Source: an uncultured Prevotellaceae bacterium
Lineage (GTDB): Bacteria > Bacteroidota > Bacteroidia > Bacteroidales > Bacteroidaceae
Assembly: GCA_902782305.1 (NCBI GenBank)
Contig: CACZMV010000013.1
Location: 1-57,121, forward strand
Reading direction: 5' to 3'
DNA: 57,121 nucleotides
Part shown: positions 8,006-15,428 of the stretch, piece after piece
Position numbering within the stretch: the stretch's first letter is position 1
How the letters are laid out: the number at the start of each line of letters is the position of its first letter
Made by a program: the position numbers and the translations under genes
The notes under the pieces: generated by a model
Told to the model about the DNA's origin: nothing
Seen by the model: the letters and a program-made list of their open reading frames with translations, nothing else
The model's database searches: none

Positions 8006-9598
8006 CCCTCTATTGTCAATTGTGTCATTGCATATCTGCTCATATTTGTCGTTGATGGTGTGAACGACATTGCGTGCAGCAGGTATGCGGATTCTCTTAT
8101 TGGCAAAGTCGATAATTTCCTTGTAGAGTGGTTTACGGATTCTGTCGATGTTGCTGTAAAGATAACGACAGAGGATGATGTCTTTTGCAACTTTCGACAA
8201 TCTGCGGGCATTCACTTCCTTCACCATCTGCTCCGTATTGCGCATCAAATTCTTTTGGAGGGCATACTCATCGTATTTAGGATTACGACCTTGTATCTCA
8301 AGAACAGCTTTCACATAGTTGTTATTGCCGAACTCCTCATCCATCGCCTTTTGGATGCTGTCTGGAGCGTTCTCTCTTTGCTCCAAATAAGCCGGGTATG
8401 CCTCATCGTATTGTCTGATGGCTTCTCTGTCCTTAGTCGATAACTTAACAACACCATCTTTCTCAGCGGCCTCCAAGATAGATGTCATAGTATGATCCAC
8501 CTTTTCTTCGACCTTCGTCTGCAAGAAAGCAACATAGTCATTCAGGAAAAGCGAGAACTCATAGCCATTTATTGTATAGGGTTCGCAGAATTCTTTCCAG
8601 TTGAGTTCATCAACAGCCTTGGAATAATGCTTTAGTAACTCGACATTTGGCATGATATGCACACGCTGCATCAGAGAGTGGGCATTCACTACCATAATGT
8701 AGTTTCGATAGTATGTGTGATACCGCTCAGAAAGTGTCGGATGCTCTAGACAAATATCTTCCAGCTTCTGCAAAGACGTCTTCGTATTATTTCTGATAGA
8801 GTCGAGGATGCTCATCATACTGCCTATTTCCTTCAGTTTCGTTGCATCATATTCTGGTGTAAGAATCCGATGAGCATTGATCTCATTCTGTAGGCGGGCG
8901 TTCTTACCCATAAAGAGCGTCTTGTCCTGTGACTTGTCTATCATGAGGAAATAGGTCTCGTTAGGCTCTGCCACAATTTCTGCTGCCATCTCTTGCGTCT
9001 CCTGCCCTACTTTCAGGCAAAAAGATGTGGTATTCTCAATCGGTATGCGTAGTACGAAACGGCCAAGCGAGTCTATTGGTGCAGTAAATGTTGGTTCCTC
9101 ACCTGTTAAAATGTTGGCCATCCTAGTCACTGCCACTTCTTTGCCATTTTTTTTGCTTTTTGCAAAGCCGAAAATACCCGACTTTTGCTTTACCCATCCA
9201 ACGATGGTCACGCTATCACCCGCAGCATAGTGGTTATCAGCAATCGTAACACAAGTGTCTTTCTCTGGATAATCGGACAGAAAATGACCATCGATAATGC
9301 TACAATCAAACTGTTTGTCACCAATCGTGATGGTTCGCTTGGCGCCTTGCTCGCTACCGACACTAATATCTAGCCTTTCTGAGCCATATTGGGCCTCAAT
9401 AGAGTACACCCCGTCGCTTTCATTCTTCGATGCGATGTCCCACACCTTGCAATCATAGATCACGTTATCTTCCGTTAGTCCTATCAGCCACTCGCCGGTG
9501 TCGTCATTACGCCAATAAGTACTCCTCATGCCAACACCAGAGCATCCGCAGAGAACAAGTAGCAATATTGTCGAAATTACCAATTGTATTTTCTTCAT
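8000..9598 (-). CDS. Lipoprotein of unknown function with DUF4369-like region
   Basis: A 532-residue protein with a lipoprotein signal: charged MKKIQ, hydrophobic core and a Cys at residue 19 in LCGC. Residues about 110-215 resemble the DUF4369-type beta domain often found before thioredoxin domains in Bacteroidota secreted proteins. No CxxC thioredoxin domain follows; the rest, from about residue 220, looks mostly helical with many Glu, Lys and Tyr. It lies 25 bases after recO and has no clear promoter, so it is probably co-transcribed. The function is unknown. Confidence 0.75.
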   Translation of the reverse strand: MKKIQLVISTILLLVLCGCSGVGMRSTYWRNDDTGEWLIGLTEDNVIYDCKVWDIASKNESDGVYSIEAQYGSERLDISVGSEQGAKRTITIGDKQFDCSIIDGHFLSDYPEKDTCVTIADNHYAAGDSVTIVGWVKQKSGIFGFAKSKKNGKEVAVTRMANILTGEEPTFTAPIDSLGRFVLRIPIENTTSFCLKVGQETQEMAAEIVAEPNETYFLMIDKSQDKTLFMGKNARLQNEINAHRILTPEYDATKLKEIGSMMSILDSIRNNTKTSLQKLEDICLEHPTLSERYHTYYRNYIMVVNAHSLMQRVHIMPNVELLKHYSKAVDELNWKEFCEPYTINGYEFSLFLNDYVAFLQTKVEEKVDHTMTSILEAAEKDGVVKLSTKDREAIRQYDEAYPAYLEQRENAPDSIQKAMDEEFGNNNYVKAVLEIQGRNPKYDEYALQKNLMRNTEQMVKEVNARRLSKVAKDIILCRYLYSNIDRIRKPLYKEIIDFANKRIRIPAARNVVHTINDKYEQICNDTIDNRGL

Positions 9599-9623
9599 AT
9601 CTTGTGTATTTTATCGTTTATTA

Positions 9624-10352
9624 TTAGTTGTTCCATAATTCCTGAAGCACACTGAGACTTTTCAGTTCTGGAAATTGGGGAATATGCAGGCGGTAGTAGT
9701 GAAGCAGAACGTCAACGATGCGGTTGCGGTCGTGATGATTGAGGCGATAAAGATGCATGGTGGGGAAATCCATACGCATCAGGGTATGGATGCGACGAGC
9801 ATCTTCGGGTTGTAGAAAGTCGCGGTGGGTGGGCACTTGCAAAGAGAAAGTAGCAGCCCGCATATCGAAGACACAACCATCCACATAGTCGTCAAGGTTA
9901 GGATAGAAGCCTAAGAAACGAGAAAGGCGCATCAAGAAGGTAAGATGAAAGTTCGCAAAACCAACTTCCACCGTATCAAGCCACTGCATAGAGTCACAGA
10001 GATAGACAAACAGTGGATCATTCTGTTGTTCAGAACGCAAAGCATGATAGAGGAATTCTGCTACAAAAAGAGACAAAGCCATCTTCTCTGGAGAATAAGG
10101 AATGCTGGTATATGCAGACAGCAAACGGGCATCCTTAAGTTTCTGCAACTGTACCTTTTGACGAATATCACATTCTATCTCCAACAGAGTCATGGGTTGG
10201 AAATACTGTTTCTTCAACTTCGACTTCGGTGATTTCGGCAAAGGTACGACAAAAGAAAGCCTGCCCACCTCACGAGTGAACATATCAACAATGATTTTGC
10301 TCTCTCCATACTTAAAAGAATGGAGCACGATGGCTTCTGTTTTTATTAACAT
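9624..10352 (-). CDS. recO: DNA repair protein RecO
   Basis: A 242-residue RecO of the Bacteroidota form. The N-terminal OB-fold is recognised from MLIKTEAIVLHSFKYGESKII and the following VDMFTREVGRLSFVVPL. RecO helps RecR load RecA on SSB-coated gaps. The zinc-binding Cys cluster of many RecO proteins is not evident, as is common in this phylum. The lipoprotein gene follows 25 bases later. Confidence 0.9.
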   Translation of the reverse strand: MLIKTEAIVLHSFKYGESKIIVDMFTREVGRLSFVVPLPKSPKSKLKKQYFQPMTLLEIECDIRQKVQLQKLKDARLLSAYTSIPYSPEKMALSLFVAEFLYHALRSEQQNDPLFVYLCDSMQWLDTVEVGFANFHLTFLMRLSRFLGFYPNLDDYVDGCVFDMRAATFSLQVPTHRDFLQPEDARRIHTLMRMDFPTMHLYRLNHHDRNRIVDVLLHYYRLHIPQFPELKSLSVLQELWNN

Positions 10353-10357
10353 GAGGG

Positions 10358-10365
10358 CAAAGATA
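10358..10365 (-). promoter_or_regulatory. Promoter -7 element for recO, very close to the start codon
   Basis: Minus-strand TATCTTTG ends only five bases before the recO ATG (start base 10352). If used, transcription would start at or beside the ATG, giving a leaderless mRNA. No clear -33 box. Confidence 0.5.
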
Positions 10366-10373
10366 CTAAATTC

Positions 10374-10475
10374 TTTGTATTTTGAGCTTTGAACTTTGAG
10401 GTTTTCAAGTCTTAGAGTCGTTAAATATTCTTAAAACATATCATAAAGTTCAAAGTTCAAAGTTCAAAATACAAA
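10374..10475. repeat. 26-bp inverted repeat upstream of tRNA-Glu
   Basis: Arm one at 10374-10399 and arm two at 10450-10475 are reverse complements with one mismatch. Both consist of AACTTTGA-type words. A related AACTTTGA run lies at 14646-14677, so this is a recurring intergenic word in this genome. Confidence 0.75.
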
Positions 10476-10483
10476 AAAATATG

Positions 10484-10491
10484 TACCTTTG
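10484..10491 (+). promoter_or_regulatory. Promoter -7 element for tRNA-Glu and rpsT
   Basis: TACCTTTG matches TAnnTTTG and lies 19 bases before the tRNA. No separate promoter is seen before rpsT. Confidence 0.65.
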
Positions 10492-10510
10492 CACCCGCTA
10501 AAAATGCGAT

Positions 10511-10585
10511 GGTCCCTTCGTCTATCGGTTAGGACGAGAGATTTTCATTCTCTAAAGAGGAGTTCGACTCTCCTAGGGACTACCA
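10511..10585 (+). tRNA. tRNA-Glu (anticodon TTC), CCA encoded
   Basis: A 75-base cloverleaf: acceptor GGTCCCT pairing with AGGGACT, with a terminal G-U pair; D stem GTCT/GGAC; anticodon arm with loop containing TTC; a GTTCGAC T-loop; and an encoded CCA at 10583-10585. It sits 143 bases ahead of rpsT in the same direction. Confidence 0.95.
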
Positions 10586-10728
10586 AACTAAATCTGTCAT
10601 CTGCACAGCCATGTGCTACTCGCAAGGGGAATGGTGGCAGAGGGTGCAAAAACCCGCCCAGGGCAGTCTTTCCGACATAAGACCCATAAGCTTTAAGTTA
10701 AACTTCAAAATTAAACATTAAATTCAAA
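10586..10728 (+). other. Structured leader between tRNA-Glu and rpsT
   Basis: The 143-base spacer has three possible hairpins: GCACA/TGTGC (10603-10616), GGGT/AACCC-type (10642-10655) and GTCTT/AAGAC (10666-10683). It is richer in G+C than nearby intergenic DNA. It could be a processing site, an S20 autoregulatory leader or a gene relic; none is proven. Confidence 0.4.
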
Positions 10729-10980
10729 ATGGCAAATCACAAATCATCCCTGAAGAGAATTCGTCAGGACAAGAAGAAGGCACTGCACAATCATTATTAT
10801 GCTAAGACCATGCGTAACGCTGTTCGCAAGCTCCGTGCAATGACCAACAAGGACGAGGCTGTAGCTCTCTATCCTAAAGTTCAGAAGATGCTGGACAAGC
10901 TGGCAAAAACCAACATCATTCACAAGAACAAGGCTGCAAACTTGAAGTCTAGCCTTTGCCAGCACATCAACAAGCTGTAA
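10729..10980 (+). CDS. rpsT: 30S ribosomal protein S20
   Basis: An 83-residue, Lys/Arg-rich helical protein starting [17 protein letters not shown], the classic S20 N-terminus, and of normal length. It binds 16S rRNA early in assembly of the 30S body. It follows tRNA-Glu with no promoter of its own and ends at a strong terminator. Confidence 0.97.
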   Translation: MANHKSSLKRIRQDKKKALHNHYYAKTMRNAVRKLRAMTNKDEAVALYPKVQKMLDKLAKTNIIHKNKAANLKSSLCQHINKL

Positions 10981-11002
10981 GAAATATCCCAATACAGCAT
11001 AG

Positions 11003-11038
11003 AAGACTGCAATTCTTAACAGATTGCAGTCTTTTTTT
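11003..11038 (+). terminator. Terminator after rpsT
   Basis: An 11-bp stem (11003-11013 with 11023-11033), a 9-base loop and a run of T residues. Confidence 0.9.
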
Positions 11039-11073
11039 AGACCTAAAAATTCGTTTAAGTCACTTTTTTTTTG

Positions 11074-11081
11074 TAATTTTG
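11074..11081 (+). promoter_or_regulatory. Promoter -7 element for gyrB
   Basis: TAATTTTG matches TAnnTTTG, 62 bases before the gyrB ATG; the -33 region is weak. Confidence 0.6.
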
Positions 11082-11142
11082 CGCTCGAAATTCGATTTTC
11101 CTTGCCAAAGGCAAGAAGCAAATATGACTACACATTATAAAA

Positions 11143-13113
11143 ATGGCAGAAGAACTTAACAAAGAAAGCAATTATTCCGCGAGTAATATTCAAGTACTCG
11201 AGGGCCTGGAAGCCGTGCGCAAGCGCCCCGCTATGTACATTGGCGACATTAGTGAAAAAGGACTTCATCACCTCGTGAACGAAACCGTTGATAACTCTAT
11301 CGACGAAGCCATGGCTGGCTATTGTACGCATATCGAGGTAACCATCAACGAAGATAACTCCATTACAGTACAAGACAACGGACGTGGTATCCCTGTCGAT
11401 GAACACGAGAAAATGCACAAGTCAGCCCTTGAGGTTGTTATGACTGTGCTGCATGCTGGTGGTAAGTTCGACAAGGGCTCATACAAGGTGTCTGGTGGTC
11501 TGCATGGTGTTGGTGTCAGCTGCGTAAACGCACTGTCTACCCACATGCTGTCACAGGTGTTCCGCAACGGACACATCTACCAGCAGGAATACGAAAAGGG
11601 TAAGCCCCTTTACGACGTAAAGATTGTTGGCGATACCGACCTTACTGGTACCCGTCAACAGTTCTGGCCTGACGGTAGCATCTTTACGACCACAGAATTT
11701 AAGTACGATATCATAGCCAAGCGTATGCGTGAGTTGGCATATCTGAATGCCGGTATCACCATTACACTGAAGGATATGCGTCCTGACGAAGATGGCAACC
11801 TGAAGGAAGAGGTGTTCCACGCTAAGGAAGGTCTTAAGGAATTCGTGCGTTACGTGGATCGTCACCGCACCCACCTCTTCGACGACGTCATCTATCTGAA
11901 GACTGAGAAGCAAGGTGTACCCATTGAGGTTGCTGTAATGTATAACACGGATTATAGCGAGAATATCCACTCTTACGTCAACAACATCAACACTATTGAG
12001 GGTGGTACCCACCTGCAGGGCTTCCGTATGGCTTTGACGCGTACGCTGAAGAAGTATGCTGATGAGGACCCCAATATCTCGAAGCAGATTGAGAAGGCTA
12101 AGATTGAGTTGGCTGGCGATGACTTCCGCGAGGGTCTGACAGCCGTTATCTCTATCAAGGTTGCTGAACCTCAGTTCGAGGGTCAGACCAAGACCAAGTT
12201 GGGTAACTCGGAAGTTGCTGGTGCCGTTCAGCAGGCTGTTGGTGAGGCACTGAGCAACTATCTGGAGGAACACCCCAAGGAGGCCAAGCAGATTTGTGAC
12301 AAGGTTGTTCTGGCAGCTACTGCCCGTATTGCCGCTCGCAAAGCTCGTGAAAGTGTTCAGCGTAAGAACCCGATGACAGGTGGTGGCCTGCCAGGTAAGT
12401 TGGCCGACTGCTCTGAGAAGGACCCCAAGGTTTGTGAGATCTTCCTTGTCGAGGGTGATTCTGCCGGTGGTTCTGCCAAGCAGGGTCGCGACCGTCATTT
12501 CCAGGCTATCCTGCCTCTGCGTGGTAAGATTCTGAATGTGGAAAAGGTACAGTGGCACCGCGTCTTCGAGGCCGAGTCTGTCATGAACATCATCCAGTCT
12601 ATCGGTGTACGCTTTGGTGTTGATGGTGAAGGTGATCGTGAGGCTAATGTCGATAAACTGCGTTATGACAAGATTATCATCATGACCGATGCCGACGTCG
12701 ATGGTTCACACATCGACACGCTGATTATGACACTGTTCTATCGCTTCATGCCAAAGGTTATTCAGGAGGGTCACCTCTATATCGCCACACCACCTCTTTA
12801 TAAATGTACGTACAAGAAGTTCTCTGAATACTGCTATACCGATCAGCAGCGTCAGGCTTTCATTGACAAGTATGTGGATGGCGACGAGAATGCTTCCGCT
12901 CTGCATACCCAGCGCTACAAAGGTCTTGGTGAGATGAACCCCGAGCAGTTGTGGGAGACAACCATGAATCCTGAGAACCGACTGCTGAAGCAGGTTACCA
13001 TCGAGAATGCTGCTGAAGCTGATGAGATATTCTCGATGCTGATGGGCGATGATGTGGAACCACGCCGACAGTTCATCGAAAAGAATGCCACTTACGCAAA
13101 TATCGATGCATAA
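11143..13113 (+). CDS. gyrB: DNA gyrase subunit B
   Basis: A 656-residue GyrB, the ATPase subunit that powers negative supercoiling with GyrA. The GHKL ATPase motifs are clear: ETVDNSIDEAMAG near residue 47, DNGRGIP near 78 and the ATP-lid GGLHGVGVSCVNALS near 122. The TOPRIM domain follows with EGDSAGGSAKQGRDR near residue 440 and DADVDGSHI near 526. The C-terminus has QRYKGLGEMN. It lacks the roughly 150-residue insert of enterobacterial GyrB. It stands as a single gene between terminators. Confidence 0.97.
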   Translation: MAEELNKESNYSASNIQVLEGLEAVRKRPAMYIGDISEKGLHHLVNETVDNSIDEAMAGYCTHIEVTINEDNSITVQDNGRGIPVDEHEKMHKSALEVVMTVLHAGGKFDKGSYKVSGGLHGVGVSCVNALSTHMLSQVFRNGHIYQQEYEKGKPLYDVKIVGDTDLTGTRQQFWPDGSIFTTTEFKYDIIAKRMRELAYLNAGITITLKDMRPDEDGNLKEEVFHAKEGLKEFVRYVDRHRTHLFDDVIYLKTEKQGVPIEVAVMYNTDYSENIHSYVNNINTIEGGTHLQGFRMALTRTLKKYADEDPNISKQIEKAKIELAGDDFREGLTAVISIKVAEPQFEGQTKTKLGNSEVAGAVQQAVGEALSNYLEEHPKEAKQICDKVVLAATARIAARKARESVQRKNPMTGGGLPGKLADCSEKDPKVCEIFLVEGDSAGGSAKQGRDRHFQAILPLRGKILNVEKVQWHRVFEAESVMNIIQSIGVRFGVDGEGDREANVDKLRYDKIIIMTDADVDGSHIDTLIMTLFYRFMPKVIQEGHLYIATPPLYKCTYKKFSEYCYTDQQRQAFIDKYVDGDENASALHTQRYKGLGEMNPEQLWETTMNPENRLLKQVTIENAAEADEIFSMLMGDDVEPRRQFIEKNATYANIDA

Positions 13114-13120
13114 CAAACTG

Positions 13121-13150
13121 AAAGGAGAATCAAAGTGGTTCTCCTTTTTT
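13121..13150 (+). terminator. Terminator after gyrB
   Basis: A 9-bp stem (AAAGGAGAA at 13121-13129 with 13139-13147), a 9-base loop and a T run. Confidence 0.9.
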
Positions 13151-13166
13151 ATTTTCCTATGATAAC

Positions 13167-14051
13167 ATGACGATAAAAGTAAACCAGATTACAGAGATAA
13201 GCCTGAAAGATACCAAGACATGGGGGCATGCGATTCAATTGGGAAATGGGTTGATTCTCACAGACAAGATAGACGATGTTGTTTTGTCCCAACGAATCAT
13301 TCGTCTAGACTTCATCCTCATGGCACTTTGTCGTAAAGGTGAAGCTCAGTACCGCATTAACAACCATCGCCAGATAGTAACACCTGGCGATTTGTTCTTC
13401 ATCTCCCAGCGTCATATCATTGAAGACTACACGGCAAGCCCTGATTTCGAATGCCAGTGCATCATTGTCAGCCCCAACTTCTATCATGACTTCGTTCAAG
13501 ATGTAAAGAACGTATCCTCGCTGCTTCTTTTCTCAATGAACTACCCTGTAGTCAAACTTACCGAGAGGGAAATGGAGGTCTATGGTAATTATTATCAGAT
13601 TATCCGAGGAAAAATGACAGACACTCACCACTATTATCGTATGCAGTTGGTGAAGGCGTTGCTATTAGCCATGTTCTATGACATGAGCAATGTCATCTAT
13701 CGCGTTGGTGAAAAGGAGCCAAAAAAGATACGACGCAGCGATGCTATCTTTACAGAGTTTATCCGTCTGTTAGAGAAACATTATCGTACCCAACGTCGAG
13801 TCTATTGGTATGCCCAGAAGTTGGATATCACACCGAAACACCTGACTGATCTGGTTATCAGTGTCAGCAAACGTTCACCCAACGCATGGATTGACGACTA
13901 TGTGGTAATGGAGATTCGTTTGCAGTTGAAGAACACTACTAAGACCATCAGGGAGATTGCCAAGGAACTCAACTTCCCTGACCAGTCACTCTTGGGCAAG
14001 TATTTCAAGAAAAACGTGGGGATGTCACCTTTGGAATACCGAAGGGGCTAG
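13167..14051 (+). CDS. AraC-family transcriptional regulator
   Basis: A 294-residue regulator with an N-terminal cupin-like sensing region (about residues 20-125, including VTPGDLFFISQRH near 70) and a C-terminal AraC double helix-turn-helix (about 190-292). The second HTH is recognised from IREIAKELNFPDQSLLGKYF and the closing GMSPLEYRR. Effector and targets are unknown; no metabolic gene lies beside it in the same direction. Its stop overlaps the convergent DUF3109 gene by four bases. Confidence 0.88.
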   Translation: MTIKVNQITEISLKDTKTWGHAIQLGNGLILTDKIDDVVLSQRIIRLDFILMALCRKGEAQYRINNHRQIVTPGDLFFISQRHIIEDYTASPDFECQCIIVSPNFYHDFVQDVKNVSSLLLFSMNYPVVKLTEREMEVYGNYYQIIRGKMTDTHHYYRMQLVKALLLAMFYDMSNVIYRVGEKEPKKIRRSDAIFTEFIRLLEKHYRTQRRVYWYAQKLDITPKHLTDLVISVSKRSPNAWIDDYVVMEIRLQLKNTTKTIREIAKELNFPDQSLLGKYFKKNVGMSPLEYRRG

Positions 14052-14644
14052 TCCTGTTGTTCTTCTAAAAGCTTTGCCACCTCGCAAAGCTCTTCATACC
14101 AAGCTTCACCAAAACGGCGAATCAGTGGTTCTTTCAGAAACTTGTATACGGGAAGGCCCAGTGCCTTCCCTTTTGCTACAGCATCCTTGCACACCTCCCA
14201 GCGATGATAGTTCAGACCTATCAGACCATTACCGAAGTTCTTCTCACGGATTGGATAGAGTGCACAGCTGATGGGCTTGCAGAACTTTATCTTCCCACTG
14301 CGAAAAGCCTTTTCCAAAGCACACAGACAATTGTCGCCATCATAACAAGTAAAGACACAATCCTTGCCCCGAACAATACTCGTCACCATATCTCCGTCAC
14401 GATCGGCGTATGCCACACCCTGCTTGTCGATTACGCTCTGTGCTGATGCCGAAAGCATCGGCCATACGGTGTCTAATGTATCTTCTATGCCCATGATTTC
14501 ATCCATCGTTACAGGGGCGCCAGCATCTCCTTCCACACAGCAGATGCCCTTACACTTCTCATAGTCACAGCAGAAGCACTCAGTTATTATCTCGGAGGAA
14601 ATCAGGACGCCTCCGACTTCCAATATAGGAGGAACGTTAGACAT
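14048..14644 (-). CDS. DUF3109 family Cys-rich protein
   Basis: A 198-residue protein of the DUF3109 family, widespread in Bacteroidota. It has a Cys-rich N-terminus (CFCCDYEKCKGICC near residues 23-36) and further Cys residues in CVFTCYDGDNCLC and CKPISCALYP, a layout like the YkgJ-type proteins thought to bind iron or zinc. No signal peptide. It lies 49 bases after ung in the same direction. No function is established. Confidence 0.85.
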   Translation of the reverse strand: MSNVPPILEVGGVLISSEIITECFCCDYEKCKGICCVEGDAGAPVTMDEIMGIEDTLDTVWPMLSASAQSVIDKQGVAYADRDGDMVTSIVRGKDCVFTCYDGDNCLCALEKAFRSGKIKFCKPISCALYPIREKNFGNGLIGLNYHRWEVCKDAVAKGKALGLPVYKFLKEPLIRRFGEAWYEELCEVAKLLEEQQD

Positions 14645-14693
14645 TTTTTAACTTTGAACTTTGATCTTTGAACTTTTTGATTAGTTTTCAATT

Positions 14694-15362
14694 CTACCAC
14701 AGAATGGGTGCAATTCCATTCTGTTTCAGATATTCATTGCAGCGCGAGAACTGATGCTGCCCAAACCAGCCGCCACGATTCGCACTCAGGGGTGAAGGAT
14801 GTACCGACTCTAACACCAGGTTCTTTGTCTTATCTATCATATAGGCTTTGCTTCGTGCATAGCCACCCCATAACATGTATACCAGATGCTCACGCTCCGT
14901 AGCCAAAGCCCTGATAGCAGCATCTGTGAAGGTCTGCCAACCCAACGAAGAATGGCTGTTAGCCTGGTGAGCCCTTACCGTTAGCGTCGCATTCAACAAC
15001 AACACCCCCTGTTCAGCCCAGCGTGTCAGATTACCTGAATTGGGAATAGGTGTACCTAAGTCGGCCTGAATCTCCTTAAATATATTCTGTAGAGACGGTG
15101 GAAACTGCACCCCGTCCTGTACCGAAAAACTCAATCCATGTGCCTGTCCTGGCTCATGGTATGGGTCTTGTCCGATAATCACCACCTTTACTTGGTCAAA
15201 CGGACACAAATTGAAAGCATTGAATATCAGTTTTCCTGGTGGATAGCACGTACCCACAGTATATTCTTGTCGCACAGCACTTGTCAAACTCTCAAAGTAA
15301 GGCTTTTCAAATTCTGATTGCAGATACTGTTTCCACGTCGGTTCTATTTGTACATTTGTCAT
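14694..15362 (-). CDS. ung: Uracil-DNA glycosylase
   Basis: A 222-residue family 1 uracil-DNA glycosylase that removes uracil from DNA. The catalytic motif VVIIGQDPYHEPGQAHGLSF holds the water-activating Asp, LLNATLTVR follows, and the leucine-loop motif is HPSPLSANRG near the C-terminus. An in-frame ATG 54 bases upstream lies within the divergent promoter region, so the start is placed at 15362, giving MTNVQIEPTW. It shares a control region with the SpoIIE-type gene. Confidence 0.96.
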   Translation of the reverse strand: MTNVQIEPTWKQYLQSEFEKPYFESLTSAVRQEYTVGTCYPPGKLIFNAFNLCPFDQVKVVIIGQDPYHEPGQAHGLSFSVQDGVQFPPSLQNIFKEIQADLGTPIPNSGNLTRWAEQGVLLLNATLTVRAHQANSHSSLGWQTFTDAAIRALATEREHLVYMLWGGYARSKAYMIDKTKNLVLESVHPSPLSANRGGWFGQHQFSRCNEYLKQNGIAPILW

Positions 15363-15377
15363 ATTTCTTCGATTTTG

Positions 15378-15413
15378 CTTGCAAAGATACGGAAAAAATT
15401 GTAACTTTGCAAG
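15378..15413. promoter_or_regulatory. Fully overlapping divergent promoters for ung and the SpoIIE gene
   Basis: Plus strand: CTTG at 15378-15381, 20 bases, TAACTTTG at 15402-15409. Minus strand: CTTG (complement of 15410-15413), 20 bases, TATCTTTG (complement of 15382-15389). Both promoters occupy the same 36 bp. They lie within a perfect 12-bp inverted repeat (TTGCTTGCAAAG at 15375-15386 and its complement at 15405-15416). Confidence 0.75.
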
Positions 15414-15428
15414 CAAACAATAGAGGTT

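Noticed and set aside
10489-10680. 63-codon open frame across tRNA-Glu
   Set aside because: It runs through the tRNA and has no plausible start; the tRNA explains the sequence.
11551-12558. 335-codon open frame antisense to gyrB
   Set aside because: Shadow of the gyrB codon pattern on the other strand; no start context, promoter or recognisable protein.
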